Shown here: positions 8,856-17,213 of the stretch, in pieces
Layout of the letters: each line of letters starts with the position of its first letter
Numbering within the stretch: the stretch's first letter is position 1
From: Candidatus Poribacteria bacterium
GTDB lineage: Bacteria; Poribacteria; WGA-4E; WGA-3G
NCBI GenBank assembly: GCA_009841255.1
Contig: VXMD01000032.1
Location: 305,923 to 369,922 of the forward strand
Length of the DNA: 64,000 bases
Direction: 5' to 3'
The notes under the pieces: model-generated
The model's input: only the letters and a program-made list of their open reading frames with translations
What the model was told of the DNA's origin: nothing
The model's database searches: none
Position numbers and translations under genes: made by a program

Positions 8856-9332
8856 ATGTCTAAAACATGGCTCATTTTTGTTTTCATGACCGTTTCATCA
8901 TGGGGACTCTACGGCGTTTTTCTACATCAAGGACAGGTCTCCATGGCAGATCCCGTGCATGGACGTTATAAAGCGTTCCTCTTCGTCGGACTCGCCTATC
9001 TTTTGGCGGCTGTCATTGGCTCTGCCTTGATGCTCATCCTTAACGGATCCAATTGGCAATTCACAGGTGCAGGTGTCTCCTGGTCCTTCGTCGCTGGACT
9101 CGTCGGCGCGATTGGGGCTTTTGGCGTGCTACTCGCTTTCGGCGCAGGCGGTCGTCCTGCCGTCGTCATGTCCATTGTCTTTGCAGGCGCACCCATCGTA
9201 AACGCCATCGTTGCCACCTTGTCGCATCCACCCGCAGGTGGCTGGAGCGCAGTCCGATGGCAGTTTGTCGCAGGCATTTTGCTCGCCGCACTCGGGGGTT
9301 GTTTAGTGATGCTCTACAGACCGACCTCATAA
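8856..9332 (+). CDS. EamA/DMT-like small integral membrane protein
   Basis: The 158-residue protein is almost entirely hydrophobic, with about five predicted helices. The N-terminal 'WLIFVFMTVSSWGLYGVFLHQG' and the Gly/Ala-rich 'VAGLVGAIGAFGVLLAFGAGG' followed by 'PAVVMSIVFAGAPIVNAI' resemble half of a drug/metabolite transporter (EamA) unit. A five-helix half-size protein would have to dimerise. Shine-Dalgarno GAAGGAAA lies ~9 bp upstream. The substrate is unknown; an alternative is an uncharacterised family of planctomycete-type membrane proteins. Confidence 0.65.
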   Translation: MSKTWLIFVFMTVSSWGLYGVFLHQGQVSMADPVHGRYKAFLFVGLAYLLAAVIGSALMLILNGSNWQFTGAGVSWSFVAGLVGAIGAFGVLLAFGAGGRPAVVMSIVFAGAPIVNAIVATLSHPPAGGWSAVRWQFVAGILLAALGGCLVMLYRPTS

Positions 9333-9488
9333 CGTCAAGAAACAGAACCGCTGGACCGCTGACATACCTATGTCTTGGAAAGGCGGTTGAACCCTCTTTC
9401 CCGCGCTCCGTCCATTTTACGGAAAAACGCACTTTTCACTATCCTTTTTCTCTGGCATGTCTCTAATAGGCAAAGAGGGAGAGTTTTC

Positions 9489-10103
9489 ATGCCTATAGGC
9501 GAAGCGTGCATGCCAATGTTACACAATCAAGAATTAACGGATGCGAATGATGCCGAGTTAGTCGTCGCGGCACTCGCGGGTAATACACAGGCGTTTGATG
9601 TTTTAGTCACCCGCTACCGACGAGCGATGCTGACAATCGCGCAACAGATCGTCCGAAACCCTACCGATGCAGAAGATGTCGTGCAAGACGCGTTTTTGAG
9701 GGCTTTTGAAGCGCTCCCACAACTCTCGGATCTAAATCGTTTTGGCGCGTGGCTTCATTCAATCACACGCAACCGTGCCTTGCGCTACTATCGGAGTGCC
9801 GGTCGCTACCAACCGCAGGAAGATATGGAACCCTATTTAAATAGGAGTGCAGACACATCAGCCGCAGATCCCGCCCACATTGTGGAACGTGAATTGACAC
9901 AGCAAGCAATCAGAGACGCAATTCAAGAACTACCCGATGACTTCCGAGTCGTAATTGAACTCTATTATTGGGCAGAAATGCCCCAAAAACGGATGGCGGA
10001 ATTCCTATCTCTCCCACTAACAACCGTGAAGTGGCGACTCCTTAAGGCAAAGGAACTGCTCAAAACGACTCTGGAGAGACGCGGCTACCGTGAGGATATG
10101 TGA
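9489..10103 (+). CDS. ECF-type RNA polymerase sigma factor
   Basis: The 204-residue protein contains sigma region 2 ('DAEDVVQDAFLRAFEALPQL' and 'FGAWLHSITRNRALRYYR') and region 4 ('ELPDDFRVVIELYYWAEM' with the helix-turn-helix 'LPLTTVKWRLLKAKELLK'). This is the two-domain layout of extracytoplasmic-function sigma factors. ATG 9489 is supported by a GGGAG 9 bp upstream; the 38-residue extension to 9375 looks non-coding. No zinc-finger anti-sigma gene is adjacent. The next gene, after an R1 repeat, is a DUF4097 protein, possibly its regulator or target. Confidence 0.92.
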   Translation: MPIGEACMPMLHNQELTDANDAELVVAALAGNTQAFDVLVTRYRRAMLTIAQQIVRNPTDAEDVVQDAFLRAFEALPQLSDLNRFGAWLHSITRNRALRYYRSAGRYQPQEDMEPYLNRSADTSAADPAHIVERELTQQAIRDAIQELPDDFRVVIELYYWAEMPQKRMAEFLSLPLTTVKWRLLKAKELLKTTLERRGYREDM

Positions 10104-10117
10104 TAATCCTTTCTATG

Positions 10118-10210
10118 AGGACTCACGCAGATAGGTGATACATCACATTACTACCACAAAATTGATGTAGTTCGTAGTAGCGCAATTCATTGCGTATTGC
10201 GTCAGCCCTA
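10118..10210. repeat. R1 repeat copy 2 (short form)
   Basis: At ~93 bp this is a shorter R1. It begins AGGACTCACGCAGATAGG and ends GTTCGTAGTAGCGCAATTC plus ATTGCGT and GCGTCAGCCCTA. It lies between the ECF sigma gene and the DUF4097 gene. Confidence 0.75.
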
Positions 10211-10320
10211 TTCATTTAGAATTTATCGGAAACCACCGCGTAATGAAATTATGCCTAAAATCGCATAATTTGTCTTAGCTTTACACTTGGGGCGGTGCCC
10301 AGGAGGCCATAGTAAAAAAA

Positions 10321-11715
10321 ATGGAACAACAAAGACAACAGGAACTTAGAGGACTTTTCCACATGTTGGAGCACACCGCAAAAATCGCAGAGGACGCCGC
10401 ACTCACAGGCGCCTTCAGCGGCGGCGAATCGCAGTGCATCTCCCAATTCAATAACGTTCTCAGACGTCTCCACGACATCAAGGCAATACCTACCGCACTT
10501 TTCGAGGCACTCCCAGCAGACGCCTCTTTTAGCCAGATCGGAATCGCCTGTCACCAACTTGCCGCCTATCTCAACGAAGAAGTGGATCCGACTGCGGATT
10601 TCAAAGGATGGTTCTCCAGTTTCTTCGGAAAACGGTTCATGGAAAATCTAACAGAGGAGTTGGCAGACAAACCCTTCGGTGACCTCATCCGCAAAGCCGT
10701 TCCAGAGTTCTTAACCGAAACGACGTTAGAAGACATCGTCGAAGTCTTTCCCGTTACTCCCCGTGGAAAACTAACGATTGACGCCGATTTCGGGGTAATT
10801 GACGTGCGGAGCGCAGCGGATAATAATGTTTCTGTCCGCGTCCGCCGTGCCGCTGAGTTGAAGGAAGATCGGCGTGCAGGAGAAGTCCTCAAGAATTTTG
10901 ATATACAGATGACACACGAAGCCGCAGATGTCAACATTCAGGCAAAATTCAGAGGTCCTATAAAACAGTGGAAACGGGCGAAAAAACGCCTGGATGTCCA
11001 ATTTGAAATCGTCGTTCCGCGAAACTATACGCTCGATTTGAAGACCGCCGATGAGGATATTTCCGTTGTGGATATAGTCGGAGATGTGAGCGTTCACACT
11101 GCAGGTGCAGGACTCCGTTTACAAAATATCACCGGACATATCAATGGAAAAACTTCCGGTGGAAACATAGATCTCAAGACATTTGCGGGCGACGCCACAC
11201 TTCGCACGAGTGGCGGGAACATTATACTCGCGGAAGGCACTGGCGATGTCAACGCCAAAACATCGGGTGGGAACATCCAGATGAGTGAGATCATAGGTGC
11301 CGTCAACGGGAAAACCTCCGGCGGTAATGTTACGCTACGCCGATGTAAAGGCGGCGCAGACCTAAAAACCGCTGGTGGAAGTATAGAGGTAGAGAACGAC
11401 GGACCCGTCCTCGCGAAAACGAGTGGCGGTTCTATTCGCTGCCAGCTCCAAGAAGCAGTTTCCAGTCAAAACGTGCTACTGGATATGGAGACAATGGGAG
11501 GCAGTATCGATGTTTCGCTCGTCCCGGATATCGCCGCGACCGTTGAAGCGAGGGTGCTTGGCGGTTCAGTAACGACAGAATTTCCGGTAGCCGCAGAGAC
11601 GACAGGGACTGTCAAACCCGATCAATTGCAGGGAACCATTAATGGCGGTGGTTCACTCCTAAAACTCTTTTCCGTCGGCGGGAACGTCACACTCAGGAAG
11701 ACAGAGGGACAATAA
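10321..11715 (+). CDS. DUF4097-family beta-repeat protein linked to an ECF sigma factor
   Basis: The 464-residue protein has a helical N-terminal ~140 residues and a long right-handed beta-repeat half. Seven or more units of ~18-22 residues carry a K-T-S-G-G-N/S-I/V core, the hallmark of DUF4097/putative-adhesin beta strands. No signal peptide or transmembrane segment is visible, so it looks cytoplasmic, whereas many DUF4097 proteins are membrane-anchored. AGGAGG lies ~13 bp before the ATG, a long spacing. It follows the ECF sigma gene and is closed by a near-perfect hairpin terminator. A sensor or scaffold acting on the sigma factor is a guess from position. Confidence 0.7.
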   Translation: MEQQRQQELRGLFHMLEHTAKIAEDAALTGAFSGGESQCISQFNNVLRRLHDIKAIPTALFEALPADASFSQIGIACHQLAAYLNEEVDPTADFKGWFSSFFGKRFMENLTEELADKPFGDLIRKAVPEFLTETTLEDIVEVFPVTPRGKLTIDADFGVIDVRSAADNNVSVRVRRAAELKEDRRAGEVLKNFDIQMTHEAADVNIQAKFRGPIKQWKRAKKRLDVQFEIVVPRNYTLDLKTADEDISVVDIVGDVSVHTAGAGLRLQNITGHINGKTSGGNIDLKTFAGDATLRTSGGNIILAEGTGDVNAKTSGGNIQMSEIIGAVNGKTSGGNVTLRRCKGGADLKTAGGSIEVENDGPVLAKTSGGSIRCQLQEAVSSQNVLLDMETMGGSIDVSLVPDIAATVEARVLGGSVTTEFPVAAETTGTVKPDQLQGTINGGGSLLKLFSVGGNVTLRKTEGQ

Positions 11716-11719
11716 ATAT

Positions 11720-11822
11720 TTCGGTAACTCTATCTCCCAAAAACCCCTATAGGGGGTTTTTGCTGGGGTGTTTCCTTAGGCCTTGTGTCTGCCCATGCAT
11801 TACCGAATTAAATTCTGAATCC
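11720..11822. repeat. R5-containing element with TTCGGTAA / TTACCGAA ends
   Basis: An element begins TTTCGGTAACTCTATC, carries the R5 core and a 'CTTGTGTCTGCCCATGC' segment, and ends ATTACCGAATTAAATTCTG. A close relative lies at 29275-29405. The ends form an imperfect inverted repeat. Confidence 0.65.
11739..11761 (+). terminator. Intrinsic terminator formed by an R5 module
   Basis: AAAAACCCC pairs perfectly with GGGGTTTTT around a short loop, 24 bp after the DUF4097 stop. The 3' arm is the common R5 repeat core (TAGGGGGTTTTTGCT), which here acquires a matching 5' arm. Confidence 0.75.
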
Positions 11823-11868
11823 TCATCTAACCTCGCTCACTATCCATGTTCCAGTAATTGTGGGTTTT

Positions 11869-12066
11869 ATCATAAAAAACCCAAGTTGCCACCGACAAAT
11901 TTTGGGCACTTCCGTAGGGTTTTCAAGTGCTTTCCTCATCCGGGGTCCCCACCCGTTACTGGGAAGGGGGACGGGGTGATCTGTCTATAGAACCGAGCGT
12001 ACCCAGATTATCGCACCTCGTAGGGGTGCTATGTGAATGAAAAAGTCGCAACTTGGGTTATCATAG
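11869..12066. repeat. R2 element copy 1 (ATAACCCAAGTTGC inverted ends)
   Basis: The element starts near ATCATAAAAAACCCAAGTTGC and ends GCAACTTGGGTTATCATAGA. The interior holds an R4 module at ~12015-12040. An R1-like element begins 7 bp later. Confidence 0.75.
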
Positions 12067-12072
12067 AATGGA

Positions 12073-12195
12073 TAGGACTTACACAGGACACTCTTTTGTA
12101 GCACAAACTGTTAGTTTGTGTCAAGGAACCGTGTGCGTTTTTTGTCAGCTCATCCTCTCAGACAGCGCTCTATCGTCAAAATTGCGTAAGTCCTG
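12073..12195. repeat. R1-ended element with a different interior
   Basis: The ends are those of R1 (TAGGACTTACACAG and GCGTAAGTCCTGA), but the usual interior hairpins are replaced by a TAGCACAAACTGTTAGTTTGTG segment. It ends 13 bp before the next gene. Confidence 0.65.
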
Positions 12196-12208
12196 ATGGA
12201 GATCAATC

Positions 12209-12460
12209 ATGGGATTACTGTCGATGCTTAGTCTAATATGGGGGATATTCGCTATTATCGGAATGGCAGTTGCCATTATTCCGTTCCTTGGGGCACTCAA
12301 CTACCTGAATATTCCGTTTGCAGTCTTTGGATTGCTTTTCAGCGTCCTGGCGCTCATCGTATCATCAAAGAAAGAACTCGCTGTTGCTGGATGTGTCCTT
12401 TGTGGTGTAGCCATTCTCTTGGGAGCCATCCGCCTCGTTTTAGGTTTCGGAATTTTTTAA
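12209..12460 (+). CDS. Small membrane protein
   Basis: The 83-residue protein has three hydrophobic segments ('LLSMLSLIWGIFAIIGMAVAII', seen in parts, then 'FAVFGLLFSVLALIVSS' and 'VLCGVAILLGAIRLVLGFG'). A GGAG-like site lies 8 bp upstream. It resembles other tiny polytopic proteins of unknown role and is probably co-transcribed with the unknown gene at 12495. No family was recognised. Confidence 0.6.
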   Translation: MGLLSMLSLIWGIFAIIGMAVAIIPFLGALNYLNIPFAVFGLLFSVLALIVSSKKELAVAGCVLCGVAILLGAIRLVLGFGIF

Positions 12461-12494
12461 CGCATCTACCTCAATTCAAACTGAAAGGAAAATC

Positions 12495-13217
12495 ATGAAT
12501 TGCCTCGATTATGGACGTTCTTTTATCAACTCTGTTGGCAACGGAAACGCCCCCCGCTTTTGGGTCGAATCTCGATGCCGCATCATAGATGACACAGACG
12601 GAAGTTTCAGCGATTATTATCAATGCGGTTCGTGTAAAAGTGAACACACCTTTGCCGAGAAAAATCTCTTCATCAATCCAAACTACGACTTCCTCCCCGT
12701 CTTTGGCAAAGAGCATATAGCGGTATTCAGAAGGCATGCTTACTGCAACGATAACTACGTCGAGTATAGACCGGCGCAGGAGTATTGGGGCGGTCCCCTA
12801 TTTGACCTTCAAGACGCATCGCCGGTCCGGGTCCTTGATAGCAATGCCGCCATTATTGAGGCGACACGAAAATCTCTACCCATCGTAACGCACACAGAAA
12901 TATGCGATACCCATACACACCAGCGAGCAATTATCGAGTGTCCGGTAAAAACGATGAACATAGATGAAAACGCAGGCATCTATCAAGTCGATACCGGAAT
13001 CGTTCTATTCCCAGATCTCTCAAAACGATACGATCCGCAGATTGAGACCTTCAGCCTCGCCTACGTTGCTTTCAACGCACCCCACTTCGCTGACTTCGTT
13101 ATCGAAAGTCCCACTGCCATCATTGAAAATGGAGTCGAAGTTACCCAAGTTTACCACTATTCCGAAATTCGGAGTGTAGAAGCAAAAAATACCCTGTTCT
13201 GCATCGGTGAACTTTGA
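12495..13217 (+). CDS. Uncharacterised 240-residue protein
   Basis: A good AAAGGAAAA Shine-Dalgarno precedes the ATG and codon use matches the neighbours, so this is a real gene. The protein is soluble, lacks a signal peptide, and contains a CxxC ('YQCGSCKSEHTF', ~44-55), an 'EYWGGPLFDL' segment and several histidines ('ICDTHTHQRAI'). The sequence reads like a beta-rich fold. No family was recognised. It lies 34 bp downstream of the small membrane protein gene and upstream of a sugar ABC transporter with its own promoter. Confidence 0.6.
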   Translation: MNCLDYGRSFINSVGNGNAPRFWVESRCRIIDDTDGSFSDYYQCGSCKSEHTFAEKNLFINPNYDFLPVFGKEHIAVFRRHAYCNDNYVEYRPAQEYWGGPLFDLQDASPVRVLDSNAAIIEATRKSLPIVTHTEICDTHTHQRAIIECPVKTMNIDENAGIYQVDTGIVLFPDLSKRYDPQIETFSLAYVAFNAPHFADFVIESPTAIIENGVEVTQVYHYSEIRSVEAKNTLFCIGEL

Positions 13218-13246
13218 CTGACACTCCCAACTGCAAATAATTTTTC

Positions 13247-13275
13247 TTGCAAAAATTTTGGACGCCGTTTATAAT
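13247..13275 (+). promoter_or_regulatory. Sigma-70-type promoter of the ABC importer operon
   Basis: TTGCAA (13247-13252) and a perfect TATAAT (13270-13275) are spaced by 17 bp, 85 bp upstream of the binding-protein start. Confidence 0.8.
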
Positions 13276-13359
13276 ACCCGATTATAGTACCGAACGAAGC
13301 ATCAATTTCAACCGGTGCTAATCACAACTCGCATGATCTTTAAACGGAGGACCAAAAAC

Positions 13360-14685
13360 ATGAAAAGTGTTCGCATAAGTTTTGTTTTCCTGCTAATACT
13401 CGCACTCGCGTTCGTCAGCACTTCGAAAGCCGATAACCACCAATCCCAATCCTTAACCATTGTCTGGGCAGAATGGGATCCGGCTAACTACTTGCAGGAA
13501 CTCTCAAAAGACTTTACCGCCGAAACCGGCATTGCCGTCGATGTGATCCAGATTCCCTGGCCCAATTTCCAAGATAAGGTCTTCACGGCTTTTGTCGGAA
13601 AAAGCGATCTTTACGACATCGTCATTGGCGATAGCCAGTGGCTCGGTCGCAACTCTCAAGGCAAAAACTACATCAATCTAACGGATTGGATTAATGAGAA
13701 CATAGACGTCGATTCCATCTACGGACCCGCGATGACAGCATTTGCTGAATATCCAAAAGGCAGCGGAACCTACTGGGCATTGCCTGCAGAGGTGGACGCC
13801 GCTGGATACGTCTACCGGAAAGACCTCTTCGAAGATCCGAACGAAATGAAGGCATTTGAAGAAAAGTACGGCTATGCACTCGCCCCGCCGAAAAGCTACG
13901 ATCAACTCCGCGATATCGCCGAATTCTTCACACGTCCGGATGACGACCTCTACGGTATCGCAACATGGTATAGCAAAGAATACGACGGTATTACGATGGG
14001 CTTCCAACAGGTGATGTGGAGTTTCGGTGGCACTTACGGCGACGCAGCAACCCATAAGGTTGCCGGGCATCTTAACACAGAGGACGCCGTTAAAGCCCTT
14101 GAATTCTATACGGATCTGCTCCAATTCTCACCCCCCGATGCCCCAAACTACTATTGGGCAGAGACGCTGAATGCCTATAACTCCGGTAAGGTCGCAATGG
14201 CGATGAATTACTTCGCCTTCTTCCCCGGCGTTGTAGACCCCAAATCGAATGCGATTTCTCACGACAAGAGCGGTTTCTTTGTAGCACCCGCGGGGCCGAA
14301 AGGACACTATATCAGTATCGGTGGACAGGGGATGTCCATTTCTTCCTATTCCAAAAACAAGGATCTCGCTAAGCAATACATGAAATGGTTCATGCAGAAA
14401 CCTGTCCAAGAGAAATGGGCGGCACTCGGTGGGTTCACACCCCACAAAGAGGTGTTGCAGTCGGATACGTTTAAGACAGCGACTCCCTTTAACGAAGCGT
14501 TCGCCGCGAGTTTCCCCTACCTCCGCGATTTCTGGGCGGTGCCAGAATATGCCGAACTCTTAGAAGTCTGCCAGACGAATTGGAGTGAAGCCATCTCCAA
14601 AATCAAGTCTGCCAAAGAAGCACTGGACACCATCGCACGGAAACACGAGGAAATTTTTGAGGACGCGGGCTACTACGACGAGTAA
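13360..14685 (+). CDS. Sugar ABC transporter substrate-binding protein (family 1, MalE-like)
   Basis: The 441-residue protein has a signal peptide (hydrophobic 'ISFVFLLILALAFVST', cleavage near residue 24) and the family-1 solute-binding pattern: 'LTIVWAEWDP' near the mature N-terminus, 'YDIVIGDSQWLG', 'YWALPAEVDAAGYVYRKDLF', and a late 'GGQGMSISSYSKNKDLAKQY'. It would capture a mono- or oligosaccharide in the periplasm. The ATG at 13360 follows CGGAGG by 8 bp; the in-frame start at 13315 is unlikely. Two permease genes follow. The ligand is unknown. Confidence 0.92.
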   Translation: MKSVRISFVFLLILALAFVSTSKADNHQSQSLTIVWAEWDPANYLQELSKDFTAETGIAVDVIQIPWPNFQDKVFTAFVGKSDLYDIVIGDSQWLGRNSQGKNYINLTDWINENIDVDSIYGPAMTAFAEYPKGSGTYWALPAEVDAAGYVYRKDLFEDPNEMKAFEEKYGYALAPPKSYDQLRDIAEFFTRPDDDLYGIATWYSKEYDGITMGFQQVMWSFGGTYGDAATHKVAGHLNTEDAVKALEFYTDLLQFSPPDAPNYYWAETLNAYNSGKVAMAMNYFAFFPGVVDPKSNAISHDKSGFFVAPAGPKGHYISIGGQGMSISSYSKNKDLAKQYMKWFMQKPVQEKWAALGGFTPHKEVLQSDTFKTATPFNEAFAASFPYLRDFWAVPEYAELLEVCQTNWSEAISKIKSAKEALDTIARKHEEIFEDAGYYDE

Positions 14686-14689
14686 ACAT

Positions 14690-14830
14690 TGGAGGATTGG
14701 AAGATTGGAAGATTGGAGGTTATCCGCTCCTTCCAGCCTTCCCTCCACATCCTTCCACCTTTCCGCGTCAGAAACGCGCTTTCAATATCCTTAAAACCAA
14801 ACCGCACGCCTGCAACAACGGCGCAGGCAA
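14690..14830. repeat. Short-repeat spacer inside the ABC operon
   Basis: The 208-bp gap between binding-protein and permease genes holds a ~10-bp periodic ATTGGAAG run (14690-14721), a CT-rich complement, and the hairpin CCTGCAACAACGGCGCAGG (14809-14827), also found at 37665, 47781 and 53199. Confidence 0.6.
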
Positions 14831-14869
14831 CTCCAGAGGAAGGCACACCGAAGTTTGAATAGCCGTCGT

Positions 14870-14896
14870 TCCCCCGCAAGGTAAGTTTAAAATATG
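14870..14896 (+). promoter_or_regulatory. Start-codon leader module (CCGCAAGG..TTTAAAATATG)
   Basis: CCCGCAAGGTAAGTTTAAAAT directly abuts the permease ATG. The same module precedes start codons at 37794, 40985, 53305 and, on the minus strand, 47693. Confidence 0.6.
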
Positions 14897-15817
14897 CAAA
14901 CCAACCCCTCTTATCGAACGGCGCGCGGGATGAGTGACTACCAGTTGAAGATGGCATTTATCATGCCCACCATGATTTTGCTCATCTTGATGAACATTTT
15001 TCCGCTGCTGTGGTCGCTGTACCTGAGTTTCCATCGCTACAAAGCCTCCATGCCCGCCGCACCGAGATTCATCGGTGTTCGCAACTATTCACGCCTCCTC
15101 GCCGATCCAGAGATCTGGGGTTATTTTCAAACCACCGCCTATTTCGTAATCCTTGCCGTAGCCGCACAATTCTTTATCGGATTCGGGTTGGCACTGCTCC
15201 TGAATCGAGACTTCCGATACAAAGGCTTCGTCACAACCTTGCTGCTACTACCGATGATGCTATCGCCTGTCGTCGTTGGGCTCTTCTGGCGTTTTATCCT
15301 CTCTTCAGACAACGCCGGTTTACTCAACTTTTTTCTCAGCCCCTTTTTAAAGTCGCCTATCGGCTGGACCACCAATCCGAAGGTCGCGATGTTAGCCGTT
15401 GTCATTGTGGATACATGGATGTGGTCCCCTTTCATGATGCTGATTGCATTGGCAGGACTCAGCGCCGTCCCGAAATTTCTTTACGAAGCCGCCGATGTCG
15501 ATCGAGCCTCCGCTTGGTTCAAGTTTCGATGGATTACCCTCCCGTTGGTATCGCCGCTGCTACTAATTGCCCTGCTGTTCCGAACCATGGATGCCTTCAA
15601 GATGTTTGACATCGTCTATGTGCTCACTCGCGAGGGAGGACCCGGGACTGCCACAGAAACGGTATCCATGAACCTCTATAAACTCGCCTTCCGAAATTAC
15701 AATACCGGTAAAGCGTGCGCCATGGCGTATATCCTGCTCATTATTATCGTTGCCCTGAGCAATATCTACGTAAAGTACCTGAATCGCGTCAAGGGAGAAG
15801 AAACGCAGGAGACATAA
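14894..15817 (+). CDS. Sugar ABC transporter permease (MalF-like)
   Basis: The 307-residue protein has six predicted transmembrane helices and the cytoplasmic EAA loop that docks the ATPase ('EAADVDRASAWFKFRW', ~198-213), followed by 'ITLPLVSPLL'. The start 'YQLKMAFIMPTMILLILMN' is typical of MalF/UgpA-type permeases, as is the late 'TREGGPGTATET'. It pairs with the next gene, whose ATG overlaps its stop (TAATG). The start is set by the leader module abutting ATG 14894. Confidence 0.93.
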   Translation: MQTNPSYRTARGMSDYQLKMAFIMPTMILLILMNIFPLLWSLYLSFHRYKASMPAAPRFIGVRNYSRLLADPEIWGYFQTTAYFVILAVAAQFFIGFGLALLLNRDFRYKGFVTTLLLLPMMLSPVVVGLFWRFILSSDNAGLLNFFLSPFLKSPIGWTTNPKVAMLAVVIVDTWMWSPFMMLIALAGLSAVPKFLYEAADVDRASAWFKFRWITLPLVSPLLLIALLFRTMDAFKMFDIVYVLTREGGPGTATETVSMNLYKLAFRNYNTGKACAMAYILLIIIVALSNIYVKYLNRVKGEETQET

Positions 15818-17034
15818 TGCGGAGTCGGAAAAACTTTGTTCACTATCTTATACTGGCGTTTGTTGCTGTGGCTGTGATTGTCTATATCACGCCGATTTAC
15901 TGGATTCTGGCGACCTCTCTAAAGAAATCGACAGATATTACCACGAAACTCCCGAAATTTGTTTTCGAAATATCCTTAGAGAACTATCAGAAGTTGATGC
16001 CTTCGGAAGGGGTGGCGGACGTAATATATCTGTTTCTCGGAGAGGTGGTTGTCGGATTATTGCTGTTCGGTTTCTTTTCGCTTTTCAATGTGAGGTTACC
16101 CCGTGCCGTGTCGCTCCGAAATCTCGGACTCATCTGGAACAGCGTCTTCATTTTAACGTGTCTCTATAGTTTTCTGACGCTGCAACCCCTACAGAGCCGT
16201 CTCCAAACCGATGCCCGTTTCAACTTCCTGCTACTCATCGCCTGTACAATCATCGCCTACCTCCTGATTGTCCCGTGGAAGAAGACTGGAGGATTGACAT
16301 CGCAAACCATAAGGAAACAGCGACTCACCCTCGTATTACCCAGCGTTTTCGGAACGATAGCGATCTGCGTTGCACTGGCAAACGGCGGTTCCAAGTATTT
16401 TTACCAATTGCTGAATAGCATCATCATCGGTGGCGGCAGCACGATCCTTGCTGTAGGACTCGGAACACTTGCCGCTTACGCCTTCTCCCGATTCGAGATC
16501 GCAGGGAAGGACGATCTGCTCTTTTTTATCCTCAGTACACGCATGCTCCCACCTGTCGTGGTTGTCATCCCAATCTATCTGATGTACAGCGCACTCGGAT
16601 TACGGGACACACACTTCGGACTGATTTTGCTCTATACCACCTTTAATGTCTCCTTTGCGGTGTGGCTCATGAAGGGGTTCATTGACGAGATTCCGAAGGA
16701 ATACGAGGACGCCGCACTCGTTGACGGCTACTCACGGTTCCAAACTTTCCTGAAAGTCATTCTACCGCAATCTGTCACAGGTATTGCGGCGACGGCTGTC
16801 TTCTGTCTCATCACAGCGTGGAACGAGTTCGCGTTTGCCTTGGTTCTGACAGAGGTCGGTGGTAGAGCTGTGACCGCCCCCCCTTCAATTACGAGTGCGA
16901 CGGGTTCCACGGGTATGGATTGGGGAAAAATCGCCGCCGGGACCTTTGTTTTTCTCCTACCCGTTGCCGTTTTTACCTTCCTGATGCGGAGTCATCTCCT
17001 GCGCGGTGTCACCTTCGGCGCAGTGAAGAAATAG
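15817..17034 (+). CDS. Sugar ABC transporter permease (MalG-like) with an extra membrane block
   Basis: The 405-residue protein starts on the ATG of TAATG, overlapping the previous stop by one base. The C-terminal two thirds is a standard MalG-type permease: 'YQLLNSIIIGGGSTILAVGL', 'AAYAFSRF', and the EAA loop 'EYEDAALVDGYSRFQTFLKV'. MalG proteins are usually ~280 residues. Here ~125 residues with four hydrophobic segments are inserted after the first helix (about residues 64-188), between 'NYQKLMPSEG' and 'ANGGSKYFY'. No ATPase gene is in the window, so the complex must borrow one from elsewhere. Confidence 0.9.
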   Translation: MRSRKNFVHYLILAFVAVAVIVYITPIYWILATSLKKSTDITTKLPKFVFEISLENYQKLMPSEGVADVIYLFLGEVVVGLLLFGFFSLFNVRLPRAVSLRNLGLIWNSVFILTCLYSFLTLQPLQSRLQTDARFNFLLLIACTIIAYLLIVPWKKTGGLTSQTIRKQRLTLVLPSVFGTIAICVALANGGSKYFYQLLNSIIIGGGSTILAVGLGTLAAYAFSRFEIAGKDDLLFFILSTRMLPPVVVVIPIYLMYSALGLRDTHFGLILLYTTFNVSFAVWLMKGFIDEIPKEYEDAALVDGYSRFQTFLKVILPQSVTGIAATAVFCLITAWNEFAFALVLTEVGGRAVTAPPSITSATGSTGMDWGKIAAGTFVFLLPVAVFTFLMRSHLLRGVTFGAVKK

Positions 17035-17142
17035 TTATAAGTTATCAACTGTCGGTCAGTAAATTGGGAGATAGGCATCCTACGCTAATAGTCAAAATTT
17101 ACTAAAGTTTTTACTGTTCATCACTGTTCATTTGTATTTTGA

Positions 17143-17171
17143 TTGACATTTAACGTGGAATTTCATATAAT
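17143..17171 (+). promoter_or_regulatory. Perfect consensus sigma-70 promoter
   Basis: TTGACA (17143-17148) and TATAAT (17166-17171) match the consensus at all 12 positions with 17-bp spacing, 42 bp upstream of the unknown AT-rich gene. Confidence 0.85.
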
Positions 17172-17213
17172 ATATATGATTCTAAACCTTACGTTTATCT
17201 GGAGAATAGACCA

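Noticed and set aside
11739-11761. Riboswitch or structured leader upstream of the small membrane gene
   Set aside because: The hairpin with flanking A and T runs is better explained as a terminator for the DUF4097 gene, and the following structures belong to repeat families R1 and R2.
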